Source of the DNA: Serilophus lunatus
Taxonomy: Eukaryota > Chordata > Aves > Passeriformes > Eurylaimidae
Direction of reading: 5' to 3'
NCBI GenBank assembly: GCA_013399895.1
Contig: VXBA01001178.1
Coordinates: 4,337-68,336 of the forward strand
Length of the DNA: 64,000 nt
This document shows, piece by piece, positions 26,971 to 39,375 of this stretch. Each line of letters opens with the position of its first letter. Within the stretch, counting starts at the first letter, position 1. Both the position numbers and the translations under genes were made by a program. The notes beneath the pieces are model-generated. The model made no database searches, was not told the origin of the DNA, and worked only from the letters and a program-made list of their open reading frames with translations.

Positions 26971-28010
26971 GACTAACCAGAGAGTGTCACCTCTGTGCCT
27001 GGTAAAATGATGGAACAGATCCTCTTGGAAATTTTGCCAAAACACGTGGAAGACGGGCAGGTGTCTGGACACATTCAACATGGCTTCACCAAGGGCAAAT
27101 CATGCCTGATTAATCTAGTGGTCGTCTATGACAAAGTGACTGCATTAGTAGACAAAGCAAGAGCGACAAATGTCATCTAACTGAACTTCTATGCAGACTT
27201 TGAAATTGTCCCACACAACATCTTTGCTGCTACATTGGAGAGGTGTGTTCGATGGATGGACAGTTAAATAGATAAGGAATTAGCTGGATAGCTAGATCCA
27301 GCTGTACATTTTGGCTATATCCAAAATCTTACAGTCAGTAACCAAATGTCCAAGCAGAAAACGGTAACAAGTGGTGTCCCTCTGGGATCTATACTGTGAC
27401 CTAATCTACTTAGACACAGTGGGACTGAGTGCAATCTCAACAAGTTTTTGGCTGACACCAAGTCAAGAGGTGAAATATGCTTGAGGGAAAGGATTCAATC
27501 AAGAGGTACCTGGTGGCCTTGAGTGGTGGGCCACTGTCAACCTCATTCAGTTAAACAGGACCACGTGCAAGATCCTCACCTGGTTTGAGGCAATTCCCAA
27601 TATCAACACAGACTGGCAGATGCACAAATTGAGAGAAAATACAGAGAAATGCCTAGGGACATCAGCAGATGAAAAATTGTACATGAGCCATCAATGTGCT
27701 CTTGCAACCCAGAAAGAAAATCCTTTCTGTGGTTGCATCAAAAGAAAAATGATAAGCAAGTTGAAGCCCTACTCCTCTCGTGAGATGCCACATGGAGCAC
27801 TGCACACAACTCTGAGGTCCCCAGGCACAAAATGGACTGTATCCAAAGGAGGACAATGAAAATGGTTAGGGGGTGGAACACCTCTCCTATGAGGTTAGGA
27901 CAAGAGAGTTGGGGTTGTTCAGCCTGAAGAAGAGAAGACTCTATAGAGTCTTTATTGCAGCCTTACAAAATATAAAGACATCTTAGCAAGACAGAGAGAC
28001 CAAGGCCTTG

Positions 28011-28796
28011 TGACATTCCAGTTTTGAAGCCTCACACTTAACTGAGAATATTACTTATATTTAAGACTTTTAAGTTTGCCTACCAGACATTAGTTCGTTA
28101 TTACCTTTGAATGGGGCTACATTCTCTAAGAGAATTTCTTTAAATTCAGTGAGAAAAGAGGTGTTTTGGCAAAAGGATTTACAGAAATAACATATAATCC
28201 AGGAAAAGCATTACAATTAGGGCAGCAGCAATCAGCAATACCATAAAATTTAGTGAAATACTATTCATTGGTTTCAAGCTACCCACAGGAAAAGGAAGAG
28301 TAAAGGAGGAAAAGAGATCAAAACAGTAAAGAAAGAAGGAAAAGGTAGAGATAAAAGTAATTATTACCAAGAGTCACACATTGCCAGGTGTCAGGACAGA
28401 AGGCTGAACTAAAATGGAGGTCCTGTGCATCTGTTTATATGGTTTGGCTCCCATGGCCACCACCCCCCTCTCATGTGGAACATCTGGTTCACTGACCTCC
28501 TGGTTCAAGTGATGGGTGCTGCAGACAATCAGAATTCCCAGGACGTGTGGTGTGAGTGGGCTACTAGGAGGCAGGCCTTCCCTGATTGACAGCCACATCG
28601 TTACTGAGCTGTTACACTCCCTGGGCTCAGCCCTGTTGGCTGCAGACCATTTGCCTTCCAGCTCTGCCGTGTGCTCTCTGCGGGCAGCCCTGACCGCGAG
28701 CCTGCAGGCCTAGACCTGGTCCTTCCCCCATACATTCACAGTGAGACGGCTCTGACCCACATAAACTCAGTGAGAGATGAATCTGTCTCTCATAGG
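28011..28796. mobile_element. Unidentified ~780 bp insertion inside CR1
   Basis: CR1 sequence stops after CCAAGGCC near 28010 and resumes at AGGCCAGTAGTGACACC near 28797, so about 780 bp are foreign. The shared AGGCC could be a 5-bp target duplication. If the matching GTGACA next to it is counted, the duplication would be about 14 bp, more like target-primed retroposition. The left third is AT-rich, the middle holds an A/G-rich stretch (about 28275-28355) and the right third is GC-richer. No protein family is recognised in any frame. Confidence 0.55.
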
Positions 28797-30830
28797 CCAG
28801 TAGTGACACCACAAGGGGAATGTATTTAAACTGAAGAAGGACAGGCATAGATTGGACACAAGAAAGACTTTTTGTTTTACAATGAGAGTGGTAAGACACC
28901 GGAGCAGGTTGCTTCAAGTTGTGGATACCCCATCCCTGAAAGTACTCAAGTCCAGGCTGGATGGAGCTCTGAGCAACTTGGTCTAGTGGAAGGTGTCAGA
29001 GGAGTTGGATCTAGATAATCTTTTAAGGTCTCTTCTAACTCTAAGCATTCTATGGAATATTAAACAGGAGGCAAGGTTATAGTAATCAAGTGGGCATGGA
29101 TGATGATGGGATAAGCTAAGTGAGTAGAATTGATCACGTTTGAAAAAAAAGTTTTGCCTGCATTGTCTGGTGAAAGCATTTAATTTTGAAGAATGTAGTC
29201 CATTACTTTCAGTCTAGAGCATAGACTATTATAATCTCATGGAGTTTTATTAAGAAAAGCAGAACAATCCAACCTTAAACTAAAAAAGATGGAAAATATG
29301 TTAAAAATTAAAAAACCCCAAACAATAGGGTTCTTTAAATAATGTTAAGTATATATCAAATCCTTAGTGAATTTTGCTTTGTTTTACACATGCTCTGTTT
29401 CCTTCTTCTCATTCCCATGTGAAAATGTCCAGCCATAAACAATTATGTCTGTGATCTGAATGGTTTTCTTAGAGGAGGCATCACACTTAACTGGCATTCA
29501 CTTTATACTTGATGACATTGCATACATAAAACAAACCCTGATCTCAGTGCAGTGGAAGGGGACCTTGACTATAGGTTTGAAAGAAAGTGGAGCCCTCACA
29601 TCTCCTCCTAAGAAGCTAGTAGCCTAAGGAAAAACTGGCATTGCTGGTCGTCACATTTTAACCTACTGAGTCAGTCAAATTGGTCTTATTCACAGCTATT
29701 CATGTCAAGGAAAATCTGGCTTCAAGGCAGACATTATGACATGCAAAAGGAGTTTGTAATTAATCTATATGTTGAAATAGAGCAGTTGTGGTGGACTTCA
29801 TTCACCCGTTGCATGTACCTACCTGTGTGAGCAGGCGGGTAGGTCAAACAGGTGGCTGGCTGTGAAGGTTTGAATAGTGATCTCAGGTTACACATCTATG
29901 AGAAAACTGTGAGACTTCTGGTTTGTTTTCTCCCCGTATTTACAGCTCAGATTGCTACAAATTACTAATTTCATCTGTTACTTGCTGCAGTACCTTATGC
30001 CAGCTTCTCTCAGTTTTGATTTACATTATCAGGAAGGTCATCATTAATTTCCACAGACATTGCTATCATTTACTGTCACCCAAAATAATTTCTAAAAGAT
30101 TTGAAATCTGGCTTGTAAATCTCTCTGTAATCACCTCTTTGAACTGTTGTTTTGTTGTCATCCCTTTTGAGAAGAACCAATCCTTGAGTGACTAGATGGA
30201 CATGTATCTAATATCACTTATAAATTCAGATTCTCATTGAAAACTACTGAATATCACATAAGTAATAAATGAACATGTATTTTTGTAGATGTTGCACCAC
30301 TGAAATTTAACATACACATGTTCTAAAAATTAACTGCTTTTCTTTTGTGGGCATTATTTTTCATTTCTTCTAATTTTATTCCCTTCATAAGCGATCTGAC
30401 TTGAACAGATACATTTTTATCAATGGCATTTTTTGAAATAGGTAACTGCAGTCCAAGGTAGAGCACAAGTGGCTTGGCTTTTTATTATCCATTTTCTTTT
30501 ACTTTCAAGAAGAAAGTTGTTTAAATTTAAGCATTATTTAAAATCATTATTCCCCCCCAACACATTGGATTTAATTTCATTCACAAATCCCTGACCCAAA
30601 AAGTCAGACTCACTGTTTGCATGTTTAAATTTATTCTTAGTAGAGCATTATTTTTAGTATTTTTTCACAATCTTCAACAGTTTCTCCTGTCATTTTGAAA
30701 ACAAGTTTTTCTGTGAGTCATTGTAATAAATTATTTCATCAAAGTTCTTCGTAAAAAATTAAAGATAGTATTAGTTGCTTAACTAAAGTTGCTATAATAA
30801 TACAATATTTAATATATTATTACAATTTAC

Positions 30831-30833
<3 letters not shown>

Positions 30834-30868
<35 letters not shown>

Positions 30869-30995
30869 GCCACTTTTGCCCTTTTTTTTATTATNNNNNN
30901 NNNNNNNNNNNNNNNNNNNNNNNNNNNNNNNNNNNNNNNNNNNNNNNNNNNNNNNNNNNNNNNNNNNNNNNNNNTTTTTTTTTTTTTTTTTTTTT
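30834..30995 (+). repeat. Poly-T region split by an 80-base gap
   Basis: Thirty-two T (30834-30865), a short AAGGCCACTTTTGCCC interruption with more T, 80 N (30895-30974), then 21 T. The true tract length is unknown. Lysine-rich ORFs here are artefacts. Confidence 0.97.
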
Positions 30996-33324
30996 CCTGA
31001 CAGGACCATGTAGCCCTCTTTTCAATACTAAGAATCATAGGATATTCCATATTGTTAAAAAACATTGATGCCAGTTTAGCCCATTTCAAATAAAATCCAG
31101 TCCTTAACTATGAAGAAAGGAAAAAAAAAAACAAACAAAGGAAAATAAAAAGGAAACAGGATTAAACACAGTTAAATAAATAAATCTTATTCTGACATGA
31201 GCTTTTGGTCATACAATTTGGGAATAACAGAAGAGTAGAATAATTTCAATTGCAAATCTGTTAACATAAACATGTAATTTGTAGCTGCATAGTTCTATAT
31301 GAATCTTCAAAAGGCAAAAAATCTGGTTTTGAACAAAACAAAGGAAAACAAACAAATGAGACCAAGCAGCTTCTGAAGAGCTACAAATAAATTGTCATTA
31401 AGGGTTAATAATAAAAAAGCAATTATTATAAATTTTTAATCTAATTTTCACTTGTGGGAGTGAAAATATGGTTATTTTTTTCAGTCTTTCTTCATTTATT
31501 TATAATCCTGTGTAAGTTTTTGCATATTCAAACCCTGAATGAAACTTGTTAGAGTTCACAAAAAGAAAGGTCTATCAAATCAAAGCTCAAAGCTTTGGCT
31601 CAACATGACTTTTGCATAGAGCTGCAGCTAATTACTTGACCAAACTCTTGGACAAACCTTGGGAACATTTTAAACTTTCGGCTCATCACATGTTTATTTA
31701 TCTTATTCATGTGAGTTTATCTGTGCTCAAATGGAACTTGGGCTTTCCAAATCCTCCCTGAAGTCAGTGGAAGGATTGCTCTGAAACTGGCAGGTTTTTA
31801 TCCATGGCATTAATCCTAGTTTCATCTAAATGAAAACCATGAGTCTCATTGAATTCAGTGGATCTGTGGACTAATGGTGAATAGGAAATGATGCAAGAAC
31901 ATCTTTCTGTGGATGAAAAATTAAATATTTTTGTTTCATTAGTTGTTTTTTAAATTATTTTGTTTTGTTCTGATTTTTATTCTGCATGTGTAGAAAATAC
32001 AAAGTAGCAGAACTTTACCTCTTATCAAATACATTTAGTTTTCAGAAGGCTACTAAGGCAAAAGCATGTCTCAGTTTGGACTGGTGATAGGTGGACAGAG
32101 GGAAAAAATGGGAGAAATACAGACAATTCTTTTTCTTCTGCCTTTGTTTTTACTGGTCTTCTCCAAACCCAATAAAAAAATAATTACTTTTTCTCATTGG
32201 TCACATGTCTGATTTCTTTCAACCTGTGTAGCTGCTCTGCTTTCTTTTCAGACTTTTCTCAAAAACTGAGTAGTAGCTGATGATAGTTAATTACTACTAC
32301 CACATAGCAACTTGGTCTTGTAAAGTGTTAGATATTCTCATCATCAAATGAAATAATTAGAACTGAGCACACTTGATTGAAATCCAGTTTTTCCTGTAGA
32401 AATTATAATAAAAGCTGTCAAAATTAGGTAATGCTGCCAGTTGGTTGACTGCTTAATATATGATCTATCAACATTCCTCAGAGGAGGAAAAGAGCATATA
32501 TCTCTTATATGTGTGTAGTAATCAGACCTTGTATATTTTTACTGGACCAATTATTAGTTAATTTATTTGTGTCCACTGGAGCAGCACCATAAAAAACCCT
32601 AATAAAAATAAAGTTTTTTTCACATTCAATAAAAGTAGCCTGCTAATTAGAGTCACAGGAAACTCAGTCACTGCATTCCAACTGATATCATGTTACCACT
32701 TCATCCTACATTTCCATTTCATGTAAAAGAGCTGGTGAAGGAGCCTAACTCTAGTAAAGGAACTTTAGAAATGTGAATCCCAGATAGACAGAGGAACTTA
32801 CTGGATGCTCAGAGAGCGACCCCGAGAGAGCAGGACTAAAATGAGACTGAACACTGCCTTAGGTGGTACTTTCCTCAGTAGATTCCTGGTTCGTATCACC
32901 GACTCCTATTGTGTAACATACTTTGTCCAGCTTAATTCAGAGGTCTGTATTTGCCACTTATAAGCCACAAAAAATTTTGGTGGTGCAATGCTCAGTGTTG
33001 TCCTGATTAAAGATATATCCAAGTAAATCTTGTAGTGGTCTATGAAAAATATCCCCATGCTGTCTGATTTATCCCTTTGACAGAAAGCACCCTTCTTCTT
33101 TCTTCAACTTCCTCCACTACTAAAGACTTGATGGAAAGGTTTGTATATCTGTGTTACAGATATCCCAGCTGCAATCTAGTCTTCACCAAGATGCCCTTCA
33201 TTTTCCACTGGAGTGAGACATCACATCATTTTTGCTTATCCTACCCTAGGCAATAAATCCCAGCAAATTCATACAGGAGGGTAACTGGGAGGAGTAATAT
33301 CTGAATTGCTGCAGAGAGATTTCA

Positions 33325-33891
33325 CAAAGACTCATTGATAAACCTCTTTCTTGCCCCTTCTGCTGAGATAGTTCTCAGTGTGAGAGTGGGTTTACAGACA
33401 TGCACAGTGGCAAAATCTTCACCTTTACTCAGAAGGCTGGTTCCAAAACATGTTGATCCTTTTTCAGCTCTTTGGGGTGTCCAGTGCACGTACTGCATTT
33501 GAAGCACACTAATGTTTCCTCTGACCTGTATAATGGGGCCTGACTGAGACTGAAGGTGTAGACAGGGCATATGCCTCTGAAGAGGAAACGGAGTCACTCC
33601 ATGTGCCTCTAAGAGATGAACAGGGTGAGAATGAGAGTGCCTAGAGATTGGACTGAGGTGCTGAAGTAGAGTCAGCACCTTGAATACAGGTTTTCCCTTA
33701 GGATCCATGATTAAGACCTCCTGTGCCACTGACACTTGCTGGAACTGCTGAGATGAAGTCTGGGCTGAGACCTTCCTGCATAAGTCAACAATTTCAAGGA
33801 AAAGTTCAGAAGAGTAATAATTAAACTCATAGGAGACAGCATAGTGGAAAAAATAACTAAATATGCCCCTTTGCCCAGATTGCTTAAATTT
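33325..33891 (-). other. Long minus-strand open frame, no known family
   Basis: A stop-free frame of 189 codons runs from just after TAA (33892-33894) to TGA (33322-33324) in AT-rich DNA. It includes LFLEIVDLCRKVSAQT and QEVLIMDPKGKPVFKVLTLL. There is no early ATG in frame; the first internal ATG gives about 128 codons. An acceptor-like TTGTTGACTTATGCAG sits at about 33780. I recognise no domain, and the histidine-rich middle (about 33620-33660) does not look like a folded domain. It may be chance, a decayed retrocopy or an exon of a non-coding RNA. Confidence 0.2.
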
Positions 33892-35523
33892 TTATAATAA
33901 AATCTATTTCTACTGCTGAAATTATACCTGGAAATTCACACTCCATAGTAAGGAATATAAGTACAGTAATTTTGCCCTATTTTTTTATCCTTTGGCATTT
34001 TTTCTCTACAGTATGCTGTAATGTAATAATTGTAGACAACGTATATTTATGTCTTTCTCTTTTAAAATAGAACTATTTCTATATAGATCTACACCTATTT
34101 TTTTTCATCTCTTGTATTTTGAAGTATTATAGCTTGTTTCTCAGATGAATTTTCCAAACTGACCCAGCACTTTTTTTTTTTTTCCTCTAGAATCACTCAG
34201 TAAATCTCCCTCTCTTCTTCTGCCCTCAGGGAGAGATGAAGCTTGTTAACATTCAAAAAAATATAGGATAATATTGGACATCTGGAAGTCTTCAGTAAAC
34301 TTAATTGGCCACAGTTGTTGGAGAAGATGTTTGCTAATTAAATCCCTCAGTTGAGATGGCATGCACTCCAGTCCATATTCCCATCAAAAAATGAGAACTA
34401 ATCATATTCAGAACTGGACATATTCTATGCCAAGCTTTTCTAAAATAGTGCTCTTTCCTGAAGCTGTTGACAGATGACAAAATCTCTTTTTACTCCAGAA
34501 AGACTATTTAATTTCACCTCCACAATGACAAAGTTTCTGGTATTTAGTCCTCTGTGCTCCTAGTTAAATTTTGAAGCCACTTATTCACTAAATTAATATG
34601 AGTAGACAATAATAAAAAAACAGAACCATTCACCATTAATATGATTTTGCCAGTCTCTTGTTAAGACTCAGTTGGCTAGGGCTGAACCCAATGATCCTCT
34701 ATTTATGCAATATGCCCACCAGCAATTCCTGAGTAGAGATTATGGGACAAAACAATTGAGACCTATGTGCTACCATGAAATTTTTGTAGGTGTGTGCCTT
34801 TACCTGTACCAAGGCCCACTGAAGTCAGCATGACTCTAAGCCCAGTTTGAAGCCTGCCTGCACAGGGGCTTATCACAGGGCTGCAGCACTGATGGGATAT
34901 ACAGTGAAAGCTGCAGTAAGGACCAGGCACCTTCACAGACCCTTTCTTAGGTGATTCTTCATATGTATCTTGAAATTTCCTAAAATAAATTTTGTTTCAC
35001 TTTTCTAAAAGTTAGCTCTACTGCGCAAACAAGTTTTGCTTGTGCTTTAGATAATCACTTATGACAGATTTCACTGTGTAAATTTGTGTGCATTTACATA
35101 AGTTGGCTTCAGCTCTCATTATAAGCAGGTATCTTCTGTGCAGAGAGCCAACGCTTATAAAAAGGGCATTCATTATCACAACAAATACAGAGAGAGCAGA
35201 AGACAGTGTCCTTGTCCCTCACTTTTTAATACAAGAGTGTAACTATATAAGCTGAGAGCCACAACATGTATCAGATAAAACCTGCCATCTCTGCTCTTCG
35301 AAATACAGCTGTCATTCTTTCCTCTTTAATCACACAGAATAAGAATATTTTTAAACCTCCAGAAGAAATTTCTTTGTTTGGTTTGTAACTATTGTTCCAC
35401 AGATTCTTTGGCAGCTGATGACTTGTTTTCATAATTTATAGTACTAAAACTTAATTCTAGATTTTTTTGGGGTTTTGTATTTAAATTATAGTGTGCAGTA
35501 GGACAGCCTTTTCCTGTTGTATT

Positions 35524-35560
35524 AAAAAAAAGGAAAAAAAAAGAAAAAAAAAGAAAAAAG
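35524..35560 (+). repeat. A-rich (A8-9 G)n tract
   Basis: Runs of eight or nine A separated by single or double G. Confidence 0.95.
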
Positions 35561-37070
35561 ATACTGTCTCTTTAATGAAAGAAAAGCATCAATATACTGT
35601 ATTACTGAATGCAAATGCATTAAGGAATAACGTATAGCTCTGGTTATGTTATATGACATTTGGCTTAGCAGTATTAACATATTGCACAAAATCTAGATTC
35701 TCCCTATTGCAGAAAATAAGATGATAAAAGACATGAGAAATTTCTTTCTTTCTTTCTTCCATACGATCACAAAATAAATATTATTCCTTTTTTCATTTTT
35801 TTTCTCATCAGTCATTTGCAGAAGTATTTTAGTATTACTTCTTTAATAAGCCAGATCTTTTTCATGTATGTATTCGTCATACAGTACAAGGAGAAATGGA
35901 ACAAGATGGCAGTTATAGCAGTGGCAAGATGCAAATTTATTCTGGAAAAAAGTAATATGTGCACAATATCAAGCATGCTTAAGTTTGTGCCAGGAAAACT
36001 ATTACGAATGAAGAATGGATGGAATGGAATTTTGCATCATACATGATTACATGTTGCTTAACTCCACAGAAGTCTTTGTCTGCTCCTGATGTCCCAGGTG
36101 CCACCAAGAGAAGCTGTTTACCACACTGCTAGAGTGAAAATGGCAACAGAGACTCCAGCAGTAGTCACCTCTGCAACTTGACTCTTTGTTTCAGAAATTA
36201 AAGAAATAGACCTCAAAAAGATGACAGAGAAAATTCACAGACCATTGAACTGCAGGCACTAACTCCAGGTGGAGAAAGGGGGAAGAATTTATTACATTTT
36301 GTAGTTGAGTAATAATTGAAAGTCTGTAATTGTTTTCTGCTTCATTTTCCCCAAGTTTAATTAGGCTACTTTATGCATGTGATGATGTTGTCACTGTTTT
36401 AACTCCTGTCTCTCTTATATTGTATGACACATGACTGAGTGTAGCCAAGCAGTGGAGGAGTCATATTTTTCACTGACACCACTTGAAAACCATTTTATAG
36501 AAAAATAAGAGATGAAAGATGAAGAAGAGCAGGAGAAAAGAAATAAAATATCTGAAAGATAGATCTCTACATTAGTTCACCATGAGGCAAAAGAGAAATA
36601 ATAACTTGTCTTCACGTGCCAATTCAATTGGGATGAGCCAGACTTGCTACTGTATTGGTACAGTGTAAAAATAGATGACAGTGAGTAATGGTGTGAACAA
36701 AAAAACCATGAGGAACATCACAGAAAGGGATGTTGGATGGCCTTTGCACAGCAGAGGTAGATAAAGGTTATAACAAACTGTTTACTGACCATGTACACTT
36801 ACTAGAATTAAGAGGTCAGTTGAACAAGAGCTCACCTAGTAAGAGCTTTCTCAGTAGTGTGACTCATCAGCTGTTGTACAGTACCAGAGCACTGCCCAGT
36901 TATTGCTCCATTACTTTTCAGTAACATCTGTCCTTTCAAAAGTCTACATTCTACCATTAGTTAAGGCTTTTTCTTTTGCATTTCTACATTTTCCCCCAAT
37001 TTTGCATCAATTCACTATAATTAATACATGTGCCTCTAACAGAAAAGAAAATAAATAAAAAGCACCATGT

Positions 37071-37076
37071 TTTATT
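37071..37076 (-). promoter_or_regulatory. Candidate polyadenylation signal AATAAA (distal)
   Basis: Canonical AATAAA on the minus strand in the context GTTCAATAAAACATGGTGC, about 2.0 kb after the NALF1 stop. A T-rich stretch follows downstream on the minus strand (TTTTTATTTATTTTCTTTTC), which resembles a downstream U-rich element. It is a reasonable end for the transcript but unproven. Confidence 0.4.
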
Positions 37077-37763
37077 GAACAAAATATATGTGCAAGGAAG
37101 GGAAGGGAGGAATTATAGAAACAAAACAGAAGAATTTTGCATTAGCTGGTGCTTTTTGTTGTTGTCATATTTGCACAGATCATTTTAGTCTACTCAGTCC
37201 AGGTTGTAGCAAAACACTATCAAAACAAATACTTTTGCAAAATATTTGAGCTTTCACAGCTTAACATGTGCATCGTGAACTGCTTAAGTAGCATGGTTTT
37301 CTTCTTTTTGTTTTTCTCCAGAATTTAACAGACCGTAAAGTGTATACAAAAACTCATTATGCACCAGTGATTGAATGTTCTTACAACATTAATATTTATC
37401 AAGGGGTATTTCATAGCTAGAAAGTAGGTAACTATATTTTATTTCCTAAGAGAACATTTTCTATAGTTTTCCTTCATTTCCCAGCTACACAGCAAACATC
37501 TCTAAAGTGCACTTCCCAAGTGTAGTTAGAGAATAGGAAGGAATGTAAAGTTTTTAAAAACAGCCCTTATTAACTTTTCCTTCCATTGATTCTACTGTAA
37601 ACTCTAAAAAGCCTTTTTAAAAAGCAAATTCTCATACACTCGGCAGGTGAAATGTTCCCACAAAAATAAAAGTAAGCAAATTAAACACCACCTCAAACAA
37701 TGAAAAGTCAGCAATCATATTACAATCTTTTCACTACACATATCCTAGTATATCTTTACTGTT

Positions 37764-37769
37764 TTTATT
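37764..37769 (-). promoter_or_regulatory. Candidate polyadenylation signal AATAAA (proximal)
   Basis: Canonical AATAAA on the minus strand in the context GCAATAAAAACAG, about 1.3 kb after the NALF1 stop codon. AATAAA is common in AT-rich DNA, so use of this site is only plausible. Confidence 0.35.
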
Positions 37770-38486
37770 GCACATTTATGAAAACTGTTGCCCTATATAT
37801 TTAAAAAAAAATAATTTCTTTATCTGTGCTAACACATTCTTGTGCATCCTTAATAAACTAGAGTAACTTTCAACAACATGTAGAAAAACAATGGAATTAA
37901 AACCAAAGAGATATTTTGTATTGTAGATGCTCAAAGACTTCTCGTGTAATTTTGTTGAGAAAAAAAGAGTTGAATTTTGGAATTTCTTGGCTCCCATTCT
38001 ATATGGAAAGCTGCTGGTAATGTGACAGCAGGAGAACTCAAAATGTGATTCACAATGAATGTCAATCCTTCACCTCCAATATGAAGGCTTCCCAACTACT
38101 CAACTTGCTGAGCATAACTGGTTTTATGTAGCATATCTAAAAAGGCTGCTCCTGTTCAACTGACCAGTGAGAAAGGACTGGACTTCTTCAAACGGGTATT
38201 GGAGCAACAGTTTGTTATATATTTCTTTACATTTTTTAACTGTCCTATCCCACCTTGTAAGGAGAGCACTTGTTTGTTCAGCTAAAAGGAACTCCCTTCA
38301 TGCTCCTTTTGGGTTTGCTCAGTCAACTGTTTTGTGCAACAGTGGCAGAGGCACACTGAAATTATGTACCCATTCATTGTGATTACACAGACAGAAGCAA
38401 ATATATGTTGTCTGTGACGAGAGATGGGAAGGGGAAAGGAGATGAATGGTTCCCTTGGGGAAGAGGACAGTAAAGTTTATTTGGGG

Positions 38487-38642
38487 GTTTTGTGGTTGTC
38501 TTTTTCTTTTTTTCTCTTTTTTTGGTTAAATTTTCTTTTGTCCTTTTTGTGGGTTTTTCTTGGGTTTTTTGTGGGCTTTTTGTTGATTTTTTTCTTTTTT
38601 TTTCCTTTTCTTTTTTCTTTTTTTTTTTTCCCTTTTTTTTTT
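38487..38642 (+). repeat. T-rich low-complexity tract
   Basis: About 155 bp of T runs with scattered C and G (TTTTTGTGGG, TTTTCTTTT). It is A-rich in the direction of NALF1 and lies in its probable 3' UTR. Confidence 0.95.
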
Positions 38643-39079
38643 CTGGCTATGTCATGGAATCATAGCAGTCATTCCTCTAATAGAAACTGACAGGACATAA
38701 AAGACAGAACTATCAGATGAACACACACAATGACTAGAAATATATCGACAGAGAAAAGACTTAATTTAGCTTTGAGAAACAGTCCCAAAAATAAAATCCT
38801 GTATTAACAAGTGCAAAAAAACAAACAAAAAAAAGAAACTCCAAACATTAAAACACAGTGTATAAAATGGTGTGAGAAATTTAAGTCACCAAACAGCCTT
38901 TTAGTCAATAAAAAGCTGTGTTCATGTGTCCTTGTATTTGGGTAGTGGCCCATCCTTTTCATTTTACCCAAAAGGTCATTCAAGAAGAGATCTGAGGGTA
39001 AAGCACTCAGTCCTTGCTATGTTTGACTGTAGTCATTTGGGCCTATTGTGTTTCTATCATGTAAGATGAATCCTTTCTT

Positions 39080-39375
39080 TTATTCCTCATTGGTTGAATT
39101 ATCTTCCAAAGTTGTTATGCCTCCAAAGCCCAGTCCTGTTGAGTTCTGTGCTGCCGAGACTGTAAGTACTGTATGTAAGAGAATTAATACAAGAACACAC
39201 AGTTTAAGTCTGCTGTTACACAGTCTTGATGCTGATGAAACTGTGAGCGATGTCCTGTGACACACTGCCGAGCCACTTGTTTTTATAGTCCCTTTGGATT
39301 GATGATCTGATAATAGTCCCCATCTGACATCACAGCATTCTGGTTCTGCATTGGTTGGATAGTTTTCATAGAGCC
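39080..39375 (-). CDS. NALF1: NALF1 (FAM155A) terminal coding exon, C-terminal part
   Basis: This exon encodes the C-terminal 97 residues of NALF1 (FAM155A), the auxiliary subunit that folds over the extracellular face of the NALCN sodium-leak channel and supports its surface expression. The acceptor is a good pyrimidine tract ending TACCCTACAG. The exon enters with two bases that complete the glycine codon split by the upstream exon, then reads 98 codons to TAA. Visible parts are a CC pair in PECCDV (residues 13-14), a CHRTSLTVSS segment, a hydrophobic helix at about residues 58-75 (LCVLVLILLHTVLTV) and the tail GITTLEDNSTNEE. I recognise the helix and tail as matching vertebrate FAM155A from memory of the family. 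Two N-x-T sequons follow the helix, but if the tail is cytosolic they would not be used. The paralogue NALF2 is the alternative; the tail fits NALF1 better. Confidence 0.9.

Larger units (their letters stand above)
26320..29056 (+). mobile_element. CR1 LINE, older copy interrupted by two insertions
   Basis: CR1 ORF2 in plus orientation. Recognisable blocks are DQIRDHLRKFN (about 26420), RVLRELTDEAS, PIFKKGKKEDPGNN (to about 26632), then VPGKMMEQILLE (26990 on), HGFTKGKSCL, the motif A remnant FYADFEIVPHN (about 27187-27220), a degenerate motif C (FLADTK, about 27445) and the QCALATQKEN region (about 27690). The 3' part runs to AAGCATTCTATGGAATA near 29056. Many stops and frameshifts show age. 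Two foreign blocks, at about 26633-26970 and 28011-28796, interrupt it. The 5' limit is uncertain by about 100 bp. Confidence 0.88.
29057..37049. other. Intergenic AT-rich sequence downstream of NALF1
   Basis: About 8 kb with a poly-T/gap region, an A-rich tract, a short (TTTC)5 run near 35740 and the 189-codon open frame listed separately. Nothing else can be supported. Confidence 0.55.
37050..39079 (-). other. NALF1: Probable NALF1 3' untranslated region
   Basis: The sequence after the NALF1 stop codon has no long open frame in the gene's direction and is AT-rich with many A/T runs, as vertebrate brain-gene 3' UTRs often are. It contains two candidate polyadenylation signals (separate entries). 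An A-rich low-complexity tract (T-rich on the plus strand, about 38487-38642) lies inside it. Plus-strand ORFs here, including the one overlapping the exon, show no recognisable protein features. No transcript evidence is visible, so the extent is inference. Confidence 0.5.

Noticed and set aside
31025..31090. Possible CR1 or SINE end (AGAATCATAGGATATTCC)
   Set aside because: Only about 20 bases resemble the tail and nothing further aligns.
39140..39200. Acceptor-like CTTACATACAGTACTTACAG inside the NALF1 terminal exon
   Set aside because: The frame is open and recognisably NALF1 on both sides, so it is coding sequence and not an intron boundary.
39048..39260. Plus-strand ORF with a perfect-looking GTAAGTA donor at 39161
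   Set aside because: It is the complement of the NALF1 terminal exon; the donor-like string is the reverse complement of ACTTAC inside the coding sequence.
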